Shown here: one piece after another, positions 1-12,252 of the stretch | Position numbering within the stretch: the stretch's first letter is position 1 | Layout of the letters: every line of letters starts with the position of its first letter | Source of the DNA: Chaunax sp. Z400 | Lineage: Eukaryota > Chordata > Actinopteri > Lophiiformes > Chaunacidae | Length of the DNA stretch: 64,000 nucleotides | NCBI GenBank assembly: GCA_037577475.1 | Contig: CM075203.1 | Coordinates: 2,202,001 to 2,266,000 of the forward strand | Direction: 5' to 3' | Notes under the pieces: generated by a model | The model's database searches: none | Told to the model about the DNA's origin: nothing | What the model saw: the letters and a program-made list of their open reading frames with translations, nothing else | Translations under genes and position numbers: made by a program

Positions 1-149
1 TAATCATTTGGTAGTTAATTTCATCCAAAACAACAAACAAATGAGGTTTTATTGAAGCCACAGTTGATCGAGAAGCTTCTCTAATGAGAGGATGTTTGTC
101 TTTTCTCAGTTTTATATTATTGTATTCAATATAATTTCATTTTGGACTT

Positions 150-775
150 TTATTTAGAAAAAAACAAGTCATTTGAAGGCTCCACCTGAAGCTCTTTGAC
201 ATGTGAAACTGGTAATAAACTGCTAAGGTGAACAAACACAAAATGACTCCATACAGCTGACTCTGTGTAATCTAAGTCTCCAGAAGGCTCTAGATGACAA
301 ACTGATTTGAAAAGACGTCCTTCACATCCCTTTTCTTTAAGCTCAAACCATCGCCTCAGCTGCTGAAACTCCATCGCAGGAAGGTGTGATCTTTGCAGAG
401 CTCAGTGTTTACCTGCTGCAAGCATCAGAGGCTCTGCTGCGGTTGATAATGTCTGGAGATGCATCGGTGTGTTCGAGCTTGTGCAGCTATACTTCCGACT
501 GACCTGGTCTTCCTCCAGACACAGATTCATCTCAAGGGTTAAATAAAGGTTGAATTAAAAAAAAAAGAAAAAAAAGGGCGTGTCTTTACACCTTTAGCTT
601 AGCGGCTGTGTAAATAGTGTAAAGTGTAAATAAAGTCTTTACAAATCAATTCAGGGCTTTAAGGAGACACCAGAAAATCTGTATGGAAGTATTTTTCTGT
701 TTTTTGTGTTTTAAAACTTTTCATTGGGATCATGACTGAATTTTCTTTTTTTGGTTGAACTGTTCCTTTAAAGCA
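150..775. repeat. fold-back MITE copy in spock2 intron 1 (degenerate)
   Basis: The left half (about 215-330) has the family modules 'aaaatgactccatacagct', 'agtctccagaag' and 'ctgatttgaaaagac'. The right half (about 600-775) ends 'gactgaattttctttttttgg' then 'tgaactgttccttt', which is the family's right terminus. The middle is diverged. Related copies lie at about 11.0-11.55, 14.79-15.16, 26.28-26.97, 34.35-34.56 and 46.09-46.52 kb. Confidence 0.55.
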
Positions 776-2124
776 GTGACAGTGATGTCATGAGAGGCCC
801 AGTCCCTCCCCGTTTACTCCCCCCCCCTCAGTGAAACGCAGGACAGGTGAGGCAAAAACCAGCGAAGATAATATTCACTTTTGCATGACAGCACAAATTT
901 GCAATTCAATTAGAAATTCTCCAAAAAGCCTTCCAGCCCCTCGGGGGTCCAGGGTGGGGGCGGGGGGGGACACACATTTCCTGCATGAAACCAAGCATGG
1001 ATCAAAAATTACCCAACAGCCATCTGGCTGATATTGATAAGACGACCTGTTGGAGGTGATATTATATACGCAATGAGATCAAACGACTGATCAGAGATCA
1101 GTGAGGTGTCACCACCGAACCAAACACTGTTACCTCCTGATCACTTACTGTACCATCCTCACCGTCTGCCCATCAGCCCCTGTCCTTATAAGACAATACA
1201 ACAACATGACCATAAAGTTGGATCAAAACGTCTCTAAAACGATAAACAACATTATAAGCTTTGTGATGTTGGATTTATTTCAATTAAACTATTGTTTCTT
1301 GGGTTGGTCACCAATTCACTTTAAAATCTTTTATGTCAAATATCTCATAAAATTCAGCGTTACTTTCATTCAATCATCCACCCAGTTGATGACATACTGA
1401 GAAAGTTTTAAATTCAGTAAAAATAGAGCATCTTTATCAGGTTCAATAATCAGCCTGAATTCAGTATCAGGTGGGAGAAAATTAGAACTTTATTGTCCCG
1501 AAGAGAAATTTGTCTTGAAACTGTTTCATAAAACTGTTGCAGCTTTTCTGGGTTTAACTTCATGGGATTCAAACAATTTATTACCTAAAGGTTGGGATTA
1601 GATCAAGATTACATTAATTTTCAATTAATCCACTGATCATTTTCTCCATTAGTAAACTAGTCAATATTCAGTTTGTGGTCATGTATGACCCTGTTGTTTT
1701 TATTTTAGCACGTTTAACTCTGCAGGACACTGATACTGTTTGTAATAATTTAGATCCAGGACTTCACAGATCTACATGGGAAGAAGAAATCTTTGCTCCC
1801 TTGATGTTTGTGATGTGAGGAATATCCTGACTTTCATTCTCGAAGCCTCCCGACTGTGAACCCTGCATTTTATGTGCCATCAATGAGTATTGATTACTGA
1901 ACACAGACGCTGTTCGGAATATCACGGTTACCCAGAAGGAGCTTGGAAATGGCTTCCCAGACTTGGACTAATGCATTTCCTTTGAGCTGCACTTCATTCT
2001 AATGTAACAACATCCATAGACAGACTGTAGAAATATATTTTAAACATATGAATAGTCATGAAATGTAACTTATGGATTCTCAGACTCTTTGTACCTGCAA
2101 AACCACTAGATTTATAGTTTATTT

Positions 2125-2640
2125 ATTATTTTGTCTGTTAGCAGGATTACACAACAACCACATGACGGATTGTCATGAAACTTGGTGGAGGGGTCGGACA
2201 CGTGGTCGGGAGGAACCGGTTCAATTTGGAAGTGGATCCGGATCAAATTGTGGATCCAGGATTTTATTTTATTTTATTTTTCTGTCGGGCCTTGGTGGAG
2301 GTATGCGTTCTACTGAGTGGCCTTCTAGAATTTAACTTAATGATTTTTTTTCATCATTTATGTTGATAACATATAAACTACCTGACAGATTTTGATGAGA
2401 CTTGGTGGATCCGAACAGAGGGACGGATCCAGGAATTTTTTTCCCACGTTTTTGAGCACTGACAGCCATTTTGGATCGTTTTTGTAAATTAGAATCATCA
2501 CATTTTGGAGTGGATCTGGATAAAAGGATGGATCCATGGATTTCATTCACTTCCTTTAACATTGTCTTGTAGGAATCTGGAGTTTCATGTATTGTTCTGG
2601 GTCTTGGTGGAGGTATGAGTTCTACTGAGTGACCCTCTAG
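2125..2640 (+). repeat. two tandem copies of teleost 'aggattac...cttggtggaggtatg' repeat
   Basis: Copy 1 (about 2130-2336) starts 'tttgtctgttagcaggatta', carries 'catgaaacttggtggagg', 'ggatccggatc' and 'ggatccagga', and ends 'cttggtggaggtatgcg...ctactgagtggccttctag'. Copy 2 (about 2365-2642) has the same order with 'gatgagacttggtgga' and ends 'ctactgagtgaccctctag'. This is a dispersed fish repeat; other copies lie near 21.43, 24.72 and 40.72 kb, with reverse copies near 40.87 and 41.88 kb. I cannot assign a superfamily without a library search. Confidence 0.7.
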
Positions 2641-3021
2641 TTAACAATAAGTTTGGTATAATATTAACAACCTTTAATATTTAGGACTGGACACTAAATT
2701 CAAGTAGTGCTGTCCTGATAGAGGTCAATGTGTTCAGGAGCCTTATTGATCACATCCCATCACTATTTGACAGCTGCCATCCTGTAGTTGTAATAAAACA
2801 GTAGCTGAAGCCAATTCAAATGGTTTTCAATGAATGAATAAGATGAATTTATGAATCATTTCCTGATGCAAACACATTTATAATCTTATATATATATATA
2901 AAATATTATATTTGATCCATCTTCTGAAGTCTTTTTTCGCACCTCAGGCAGAAACTGTGCGCAGAGCCTCCGGAGACAACAACCCGCGCTGACCCCACAT
3001 CATCCCCAGCTCAACACTCAC

Positions 3022-3201
3022 GTCTCTGAAGCGGTTCCAGTGCTTGATCTTCCGGCTGTACTGGGAGATGGTTGACAGCCATTGCTCATCTTCCATGAAA
3101 TTCCCGGCTTTCCCCGCATCTTTCCCACTTTTCACGTCCACCTGGAGCGAGAAGCCCACGAGCAGGAACAGGCAAGAAGCGACGACGCGCACAGCGACCA
3201 T
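3022..3201 (-). CDS. spock2: spock2 (testican-2) first coding exon, partial gene
   Basis: Testican-2 is a secreted extracellular-matrix heparan/chondroitin sulfate proteoglycan of the SPARC/BM-40 family. This exon encodes the start: a hydrophobic signal peptide (residues 1 to about 19, MVAVRVVASCLFLLVGFSL) and then the family's N-terminal block with GNFMEDEQWLS, ISQYS, KIKHWNRFRD. That block fits SPOCK2 better than SPOCK1 or SPOCK3. The ATG (3199-3201) has a strong context, with A at -3 and G at +4. The exon ends at a GTGAGT donor just after ...RFRD; reading through it would give a non-homologous tail. The follistatin-like, EF-hand and thyroglobulin exons must lie to the left, outside the window. 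The neighbour ascc1 on the same strand matches the human order ASCC1-SPOCK2 and supports the call. Seen: signal peptide, motif, donor. Known: family role. Confidence 0.9.
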
Positions 3202-3400
3202 GATGCCGAGGTCTGAGATGGATCTCCTGCTGCTGCTGCTGCTGCTGTCCTCCTGCCAGGTATCCTCATACGAGACTGCTGCTGCTGCTGCTGCTGCCTC
3301 AACGCGCTGAATGGAGAGGAGAGGGAGGGAGGGGGAGGGAGGGAGTTAAAGGGGAGACTAGCTCGTGCGCTAATCATTTATTTCTGCATACTTGGTTTCA
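3202..3400 (-). promoter_or_regulatory. spock2 5' UTR / proximal promoter side with two CAG tracts
   Basis: On the mRNA-sense strand two (CAG)n tracts of about 7-8 units lie just upstream of the spock2 ATG, near 3226-3250 and 3274-3298 (read as CTG on the plus strand). Next comes a purine-rich GGGAGG stretch near 3315-3350. An upstream ATG at 3267-3269 opens a frame that overlaps the real start out of frame. The transcription start is not determinable here, so how much of this is transcribed is inference. Confidence 0.5.
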
Positions 3401-6400
3401 TTATTTCAGGCTTTTTGGGGACTGTTTTCGTTTGTAGGCTGTAAACTGAGGACTCAGTAGAGCCCATATCCACCAACATCATTAAAACCCATAATAAATA
3501 TCAATTAACCTGATTTATGTAACCATATCACACCCTGACCTCAGCCGGGGTTACAGAAAGTCAGACAGTATGAATATAATTTAACAGGGGGTTGAGGAAA
3601 ACTAAACATTTTACCTTGTTTCTGAATAAATGAGATAATTAAGTCATTAATTCAGGGAAAAAAAGGGCAGAATTTTATTATTTCATCAAAACTTATCTCA
3701 GAATTTCGAGATAATTATGTTGTTCATTCACTGTTTGGTCATTTAAACACACATTAATTTTAAGGAGAAGCATCAACACAACACTGAAACAAAAGTCTTC
3801 AAACTGGGTTTTAATACAGGAACCTTTAAGAAAAAAAGTGCTTATTTAGCTTTTTTTCAGATTCCGATGGGAGGATCAATAACACCACATGAGAGCAGCA
3901 TTAATCTTCTCATCCTCTCTGACAGAAAGTTAAAGACGTGGTCAATTATATCTAAAGAAACCGTTTCATCCGTCACCTTTCAGATCTACACCGAACACAA
4001 CAGTCTTATTGTTGTGCACTCATGCATTTCCCCTGTAAATCAGCATAACATGAGCCTAAAACCTAAAACCTTTACAGGTTTCAACACTAGAGGAGGTTAA
4101 ATATGTGACGTTTGCTTGTGGAGCTACTTTTTGCTGTCCCTGCACATCATTTTAAGTCTGTCCATGTTCTTCCTCTCCCTCCTCATCCTCGTGAAGATAA
4201 ACATAACTCAGCTCGCTGCTCAGACTCATTTGAGTTTAAGGTAACAAAACAGCGTCTGAGGCCCGAGGAGCCGGGGGCAGGATCACATCCCTGGGATGCT
4301 GCTTATCCGAAACCCCCGGACGTGATGCGCTAATCATGTGGGTCGCTCAAGAGGCATTTCAAGTTCTGGGTTCTGTTTCTAGGGAGGTGATTATGGGATG
4401 TCTGTCCTTCATGTGCAGGAATAGCAAATATGTTGATGGGTGGATCGTCTCCTAACGGGGGAACTCTTAGGAGGATCTGGTTCCTGTTTAATTTGCAGAG
4501 CTGCTCTGCTCCTCCCTGACCCTGAGCACCCGGAGGGAAAAGTAATCACAGCAAACCAACAGCATGTTGCACAGGCAGGAATGATTTTCTGGCATGTTTG
4601 TGCTTCGCTGATGAGATTGAATTCTCCGTCAGAGATTCATACATGGCTCTACTAGATGGATAGATGTGATCTGGTCCTTCTGTCCCTTTAAATGCAGCTG
4701 GAACGACCTCCAAACGGTCAATTTAGACCATTTCTAAGCATTTCTCACAAATAAATGAACATTTTTGCCTCTTGATGCATCTTGATGACGGAGCTGAATA
4801 ATCTCAGATGCAATGAAATGAAGTCACATTTGAGCCCCTCGGCTTCCCTTCTGTAGCTGAGAGTCATGCGTTGTTCTGATGTAGCTATTTTGAGGGGATG
4901 ATATTGAAACCATAGCCAGCTATAGCTACGTACAGTATATGGATGGCTTCCTCATTCTGAATGTCACACACACTTGTCTGACATCCTCTCGTACATATCG
5001 CAGCCACGCTGTGGAAGAGTGCCTTTAATTGCCAAGAGATTAAGTGATGCCATCACATGTTGATATACTTATCTATGCTGTTCAAGCACACGCAGTTTAC
5101 ACAACAGAAGAAGAGGGGAGGAAAGCTTTATTTGAATAAGCAGTGAAATCTGAAGGCTTGTTCATCTGTAAATATTTGCTTTCCGTCTTACAAATAGCTC
5201 ATAAGGGCCAAACGAGCTCCTCTGCTAATCACAGCTGAACAAACTCAACACACAGGAACAACAATTAGAACTACAACGGACCAATGCTGGAAGCTTGACA
5301 CCTTTATTTATTCCTGTCGGATTTAAAACAGGATGTTAAAATGTCGCGCCTCCTCCCACCGTGAAGGAAAACACAACCCACACAGATGCTAATGTTCCAG
5401 CTGATCTCAGGAAGATTCAGCGACGACACTTTTGACAGTTTCTTCTTTTCCATCCCGCATGACCTGCAAACACATAATCAGCGATCAATACCTGAACCTC
5501 AAAGCACGCTAGGACTGCAAGTGATGATTATTTAATGTCAGAAAATGGGTGAAAAACGCTGATCGCAACCTCCAGAACTCCAACATGATGTCTGTTATTG
5601 TTTGTTTTGCCTGAGCAACAAAAACAAAGATGTTCAATTTCCAATAATATGAGACAAATGGCAGCAAAAATGGATAAAACGATTAATTGATTACAGCTAT
5701 TAAACATAAAGTACACAGTTTACCTTCATAATGACAAAAAAAGGTTAAATAAGGCAAAGTAAAGAAACAGTAATTAATAAAACTTTATTTAAAATGTCAG
5801 AGAATAATGTGCTGCATCTCTTTTGTATTAATATTATGTAATTATTGTGCGCTCTGTCAGTACAAGTTTGTACATTAAAGCATATAATTGTAGTATTAAA
5901 TTCTGCGACTGCATCACTACTGATGCTCCTTTATAGGACAGTTACTTCACATGAAATAAAAAAAACACGTAGCCTTAAAGTAAGTTCCTGGATAAAAGCA
6001 TCAGAAGAAGTTTAAATGTTGAGAAGAGAATAAACCACATGGATGCATTTAATAAGAAATCTCCAGTGACTTACAGCTGTTAAGAGGAGCTGCTATAGAT
6101 CTAATTCAATTGGATTCCAACTGGGTCACACAGCTATTAAAAGTGCAAAGTTAGTTGAGGGGAGTCTTGACGGCAGTTTGACAGGAAGGTATCGGCTGTT
6201 TTTCCCTCCAGGCAGCTGCAGCGGGGGGGAGGAAGAGGGAGCAGCGCCGTTTTCAATCACCTTCTCCTCAAACGGTCCCGTTCCCCGAGAGGGAAGTCGC
6301 TCACAGAACCTTTCAGTCAAATGTAGGAACAGTACCTCCAGCGACGCCCGAGAAGTCGGAAGATAGTTTCCAGACTACGTCAAAACAAACTCATTTAAGA

Positions 6401-6439
6401 AGAGATCAACTATCACTATGGTGATGCTGCCATGATCTG

Positions 6440-7430
6440 CCTCAGACCAGATTAACGCCTAGCATGAGCCTATTAATGTTGTTCATGATGTTGATGAAAA
6501 ATGTTGTTTTTTTTAATAATTTTTTTAAAAATCTCGAAATGTTGTAGAAAGTGAAAAAGTAATCCAGAATCTGGATCTGCATCTGCCTTAAAATCGAACC
6601 GATTCTTCCTTGTCCAGACCCACCATGACTCAAAGTCCCAACAAAATCTGTCTGACAACTTTTCCAGATATCTTGCAGACAAACAAACAAAAAACAAGCT
6701 GATCACATATGCTGTGTCTCAACTACATGACCGTATTGTATTCTATTAAACTACATGTTGATATCTCTAAAATCTAATGGATTGTTCCTTGGGCAGGGGC
6801 GGATCCAGGGGCGGGGCCAGAGGGGCACTGGCCCCAGCTGAAATCTGATTGGCCCCTGAAGTGCCTCTGTCCTGTCACTTGTCTGTCTTTTTTTTTCTGC
6901 TTGTTTACAACTTGAATACTTAACTGTGTCAAGTTTTTCTCCTCTAAACTGTTGTGTATGCTGTAATATAGTATATAAGTATTATCATTAATGTAAAAAT
7001 TATTTTATGTATCGCATAATTGGAAAAAAGCGTCTTATGTTTTATATTTATTTATTCATCCTAGTTTAAAATTCAATAATTGCTAAACTTTTTGTGATGA
7101 ACACAATGTGCTTGAAAAAAGGCACAATTTGCATAATATATTCAATTATGTGTGTCTTTACTAAAAGCTATGGAGCCAACAGCAAACAATGAATGACTGG
7201 TGAAATATTCTGTGTTTACATCTTACTGAATAAGGAAATGTGTCGGAATGTTGGACATATAGTTGGCCCCTCTGTAAAAAATGTGTCCCCTCTATGGCCC
7301 CTGATTTAGAAAAATTCTAGATCCGCCACTGTCCTTGGGCAATTTCATCAAAATCTGTTCAGAACTTTTTAACACCAGCAGAATCAGAACCTGCTTGAAG
7401 GCAAAAAAAAAAGAAAAAAAGAAAGAAAAG
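6440..7430 (-). repeat. older dispersed repeat, reverse orientation, split by hAT insertion
   Basis: Flanking the hAT element are pieces of an older fish repeat. Left of it are 'tgcatctgccttaaaatcga' and 'cagacccaccatgactcaaa'. Right of it is 'caatttcatcaaaatctgtt' followed by 'cagaactttttaacaccagc'. Removing the hAT element and one target-site copy joins the two parts smoothly. Confidence 0.55.
6794..7331. mobile_element. hAT-type MITE with perfect 8-bp target-site duplication
   Basis: This is a 538-bp element. It begins CAGGGGCGGATCCAG, and the reverse complement of its right end reads CAGTGGCGGATCTAG, so the terminal inverted repeats match at 13 of 15 positions. It is flanked by identical 8-mers TCCTTGGG (6786-6793 and 7332-7339). 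Eight-base duplications and CAG...CTG ends are standard for the hAT superfamily. There is no transposase frame, so it is non-autonomous. Subterminal 'ggcccc' runs ('ggggccagaggggcactgg', 'gtcccctctatggcccctg') form a further imperfect inverted repeat. Confidence 0.9.
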
Positions 7431-10400
7431 GGAACGGAGATGAATCAATAATGAAAAACTGGTTATAGGGAGTCTTATTCTACAAAGCGTACATAAAGTA
7501 GCTGCTGTGTTCTCCCTGTGTGAACAGACACTCAGCACAGACTGATAAAGAGCTGCTGCAGGGATCACCTGCCTGTCAGACGCAGCACATACTCCAGGCC
7601 TGGCTGTCCGTCAAGGCCGGTCCTGCTCATTAGTGACAGAGGGATTAGCGTGAAATTCAAACCGGAGTCACATCCAACATAAGATAGAAACCAAAAAGGA
7701 CGCGTTGCCATATTTTTACCGCTAACATCCAGTTTGGAAGATTTGTCCAACAGGATCATTTATTGATCACCTTTGTAAATCCTGAACGTGTTAATCAATC
7801 AACTCATAAAAACAATCCAGCTGTCAGGTTCACATATTCTCCACCAGGCTGTGACAAATGGACCTGATCCACATTTGTGCTTTAAGGCAAACACACACAG
7901 GTAAAACTTAGGCTGACCTTTAGAAGTAATTGGGCGTTTAATCGATTTCATGTCTATTATTCCTTATTCCGAAGCAGGCGAATCAAATATATCCACTGTG
8001 TTAAAAAGGTCACGTTTCTCAAACATTTTTTTTTTTTTAAAGCAGATGTTAACACCAACCCGCCTGAATGAAAGCTTAATCTCTAATTACTCTATGAAAA
8101 ATCACACAGTGAGCTTCTGAATATTAAAAAGCCCGAAATGTGCTAAAAAAAATAAAAAGTCTGACATTGATCAAGTGTTTCTGAAACGCCGCAGCGTAGA
8201 AAAAAAAGAAAAGAAAAAAGAAGGAGAGTCTGAAATCTGGCATGAAATTAAAAATGCTAATTGGACTGAGGTCTGAACAAAGATCGGATGAGATAACAAG
8301 ACTCCAGTTAGCAAACATGATATGAACTATTATTACTGAAAGGTTCAGAGGATGTTTGGGTCATCAAGGAGATTCCAGTCACTTCTTTTAAAAAATAACA
8401 GCTTTTTCTTTCTATACAGGGAAAAAACAAAAGAATGAAATGTTTTAATCGGCTGAATTTCATGAAGCAGCCTTCCTCAGTGGATGTATTCCTCCTCTCC
8501 AAACATACAAAAACCCGGCTCCTGCGTCTCCTCAGGTCTTCAGAAATAAGGATTCAGATCCAGGGAGGGACCAGTAACACAGGCTGACACTGAGGTCTCA
8601 TTTATCCGCCTCATTGAGAGGGACGAGAGCTCGTCTCAAACCTCAAGGGCCGCGTTGGAAGTTCCCTCAGCAGGAAGCACGGAGCTGACTAATTAGGGTG
8701 AGTGATGTGGCAGAGAGAGAGAGAGCTCGCCCACACAGAGAATGTATAGAAACATGATTTTAGAAATCCATCCGAAACATTAATCAAACCTTAGATAAAG
8801 ATGAAGTCAAACTAATACTGTCTGCAGTATTTTTATCACTCCAGTCCCTTTGTTTGCTGGTAAAAACATTCAAACTGATGGACAGATTTCCATGAGAAAC
8901 TGGAAAACGGGAGACTTTCCTTTCAGAAACACTTTGATTTTTTTGTTTTTAAAATTGAAATTCAAGGCATCTTAGTGAAAAAAACAAAGACTTTATTTTC
9001 TGTATATTACACATCAAATAACCACTAAATATGGTGCACAGGCCAGCAAAGAACCCATTAAACTTTAACATTATCTCCCATCATATAGAAATATTCCACT
9101 GCTTCTGTGAACCAGACTTTGGTAAAACACCATAAAAATTTATCCATGTGAGTAAAAGTGTTTTTTCTGTGCTGTAAACTTTGATATAAAACCTGTGTGT
9201 ATTCTGTTGTTTAATTAAAGAAGATAAAGTAAAAACCTCAAACACACCATCAGATCCCAGAGGGTTAACATAAGAATCTGTGACTTTATATCTTTGTAAA
9301 TTAAAGATATTTGTTATTTATAGATTTCACCTTGGGCTCTGTCCCCGTTTAGCAGGATAAGCAGTTTTACACCCAGTCAGCCTCAAACCTAAAACCTCCT
9401 GTCTAGTGTTGTGCTTGGTCTGCAACAACGTTCAGGTGGGTTTTATGTGTCAAAATAAAACCCACAGAACTGCCAGGATTCAAGGTGTCCCAGCAGAACA
9501 CAGCATGATCACTGCTTTGCACTTTGTCACTGGTTTTGTGTTTCATCGATGTACAAACATACAGTACAAAAGAAAACACACACTATAATGTAGGTACAAG
9601 CAGATATAAGTGTTTATAATAAACATATTATAATAAACTCAATGTGAAATGAAACATCAGAGCTGCTTACAACTAAATTAAACTAGTTATTCTAGTGTTC
9701 TAAAAAGATTTTATTTTATTTATTTATTTCTTTATTTGTATTTTTAAAAAAAGAAGTTTTTAACACACTGAAATAACTACTGTAGTTTAACTGCTTTACT
9801 AGCTTATTAAAAAAAAGTGCAAAAATAATCATGAGTATTTATTACTTCGATGTGACGTTCAGTGATCCAGATTTACATCTTTATTTTGTTCAGTTAAACA
9901 TTTATTCAGTTAAATCTAATTTAAGTTGAATTAAGATGAATCCCCCCCCCCCACTGGGCGGAGGAGGGCGTGGCAACAATGGCCGATTCATCTGCTGCAG
10001 CTTCTTCCTGCACCAAACCGTCGCCGCCCTCAACAAACACTCTGAACATCTTATGCTGAACAAAAAGAAGTGTCTGACTTTGTGCGTGGATTTAAACTGC
10101 ATGAGTCTGTGTGTGGACAGCATATGTTCCATCATGTGTTTTCAGCACCATCATCACAGAGGACATCTGCCCAACACATCCTTAATCATGGCCCTGCCAA
10201 CAGAAACAAGGATGCACACATTCTCATTGAATCTCATTAACTCTGGGGGCTCATGAGAAACGGTATCGACGCTTACCCAGAATCCTCTCTGTGTCCGTTA
10301 CACCTGAATGTCGTGCTCTGCCTGATGTGTGTACTCCTGACCCGCTAACAAGCAATGCTCTCCGGAGACAGGGAGTGGCTAAATTAGGCCTCTTTCCTTG

Positions 10401-11009
10401 CTCTGAAAAGATATATATTTGATGCCCAGACAGTCAAAGCTCAGACGGCTCGGCTGCCTGGAAAAATTTGCATGTCTTTATCTAATGGTGTCTGTTGACA
10501 TGGCGCCAGAGCAGGAAAAAAAAGAAAGAAGAAGAAGTAGTCGCGCCACTGCTGAAATAGGAGGGTGGACATGACAGGGTGGCAGAGCTGACACACACAC
10601 AAAAGGAGCCCTCAGTTTGCATCAGCGTAACTTTTGGCCGCTGTGATCGGCCTCCTGAATGCCAAGCAGAGCAGAGAAGGAAGCTCTGACGGCTAAAGCG
10701 AGTAGCTGATGTCTGTATTCACGGGGCACACACTCAACAGAAGGGAGCGGGGGGGACAAGGTTAGTGTGGTAGTGCGCTGATAAAAAGGACTGGTGTGAT
10801 AAATCATGTCAGTGATGCATTAACACATTCATGAGGCAGCCAGACGAGAGCAGAGGGATTAGACTCAACCAGAAAGCTTCTTCATTCCCTCTGACAAACA
10901 GGTTACGTTGGTTTGTTTGTCTGTTAGATCAGGGAAAAACACGTTAAATAAATAAAAGCAGTGGAATCCAGGAATTCATTTAGAACTTCCCTTAAAATGA
11001 GCCTTCAGT

Positions 11010-11547
11010 CTTCGTCCACTCACCTCCAAGCAGATTGTTTCTGGAGCGTCACAGTGAGACGGCGTTGCATCATTCTCCTAAACAGCTGAACAAGATGGAG
11101 ATTTGTGTGGAAACAAAAATAAAAAAATGACGCCATGAACCTTTTTACGGTCTAATCCCAGCTGCTCAAAGCCCCCAAAATCCCAATTTATTAAAAAAAA
11201 GACTTTATTTACAATCTTTTTTTCTTGCAGAGATCATAAGTTTGATCTCGTCTAGCAGTGCATGTACACATACATGTACACATACATGTACACATACATG
11301 TACACCATGTAACACTTTTAGCTTAGAGGCTACAGTGAAGATTTCAGCTTTAAAAAAAGTTGTTTGTTAAAACTAGTCCCCATCTTCTTCACTTGTTCAG
11401 GAAATCTCTGCAACGCTGTTTTTACTGTGAAGCTCCAGAAAACGTTTGGTGGACTAAGAAACTTCATCCGACTTTCCATCAGCATGAGGACCAGTAGATA
11501 ATGAGTGAATTTTTCTTTTTTTTGGGGTGAAGTGTTCCTTTAAGTAA
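11010..11547. repeat. fold-back MITE copy, intergenic
   Basis: The left arm has 'tttctggagcgtcacag', 'ctcctaaacagctgaacaag' and 'gactttatttacaatc'. The right arm has 'cttttagcttagaggctaca', 'ccccatcttcttcacttg', 'tgaagctccagaaaac', 'gactaagaaacttcatccga' and ends 'ggggtgaagtgttcctttaa'. The right arm is largely the reverse complement of the family's left arm as seen at 26.28 kb. Confidence 0.7.
11261..11305. repeat. 12-bp tandem repeat (ATACATGTACAC)n
   Basis: There are nearly four units of 'atacatgtacac', the first imperfect ('tgcatgtacac'). The unit contains the self-complementary octamer 'acatgtac'-like core. It lies inside the fold-back MITE, between its arms. Confidence 0.85.
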
Positions 11548-12252
11548 AAGTCAAAGTGTTATCATTATTAAATGTAGAGATCTATATTATGGCCATTAGA
11601 TAAAAGACAGACGTATCGTACATCCCTCTCAAATGTATTGTAGTATAGTCACAAATGATTAAAATAGAAGTAAAATAGAAGTATCTCAAAATTATAGAGT
11701 AAAATGCAGGAATTAACCACTGAACTCAGCAAAATGTCCCTTATATTCATCTTCTCTGCCTTCATCATCATCATCCTCTTCTACAACAACAGCACAAGTC
11801 TTCTTAAAAAGCAAACCTTTCTATTCTCAAAATCCATATTGAAGTATTCAGCTTCAGGGCGGTTTCCTGTTTCCTTTGGATTTTTCCCTTCCATTAAAAT
11901 GTTTTATGCGTCTTTTCACTTTGATGCCGTTAGAAGAGAACAAGCTGCCTGCTGAGAGCCCTTCAGACAGATTCAGCACCTTTTCATCTTTTGGATGAGC
12001 TTTATAGTCCTAAATTTCAATCATTCTGCACTCTGATCTTTTTTTTTTTTTTTTAGTTTTCTGCTCTGAAAAACAATTTGATTCAGACACAGACACATAA
12101 AGAAATTAAACTGCTAAATCCTATGCTGCCACCTACTGGACAACATCATCAGGACCGCTTTAATGATCCACCAAGCAGCAAACTCATTATTATTATTATT
12201 ATTTCCTCCTTATTAATTTCCCACCTCAGAATACGCGCAGCCCAGATGAAGC

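Larger units (their letters stand above)
1..3021. other. spock2 intron 1 (partial); no coding exon seen
   Basis: This lies downstream of the spock2 first-exon donor on the minus strand. I see no conserved exon. It holds a degenerate fold-back MITE copy (about 150-775) and two head-to-tail copies of a 'cttggtggaggtatg' repeat (about 2125-2640). The rest is AT-rich unique-looking sequence. Confidence 0.6.
3401..12252. other. intergenic spacer between spock2 and ascc1
   Basis: No conserved coding exon is recognisable. It contains the hAT MITE at 6794-7331 nested in another repeat, a fold-back MITE at about 11.0-11.55 kb, and a 12-bp tandem repeat at 11261-11305. Segments free of obvious repeats near 8.55-8.75 and 10.25-10.85 kb hold TAATTAG- and ATTTGCAT-type motifs and could be regulatory, which is inference only. 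Short open frames here look random. Confidence 0.6.
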
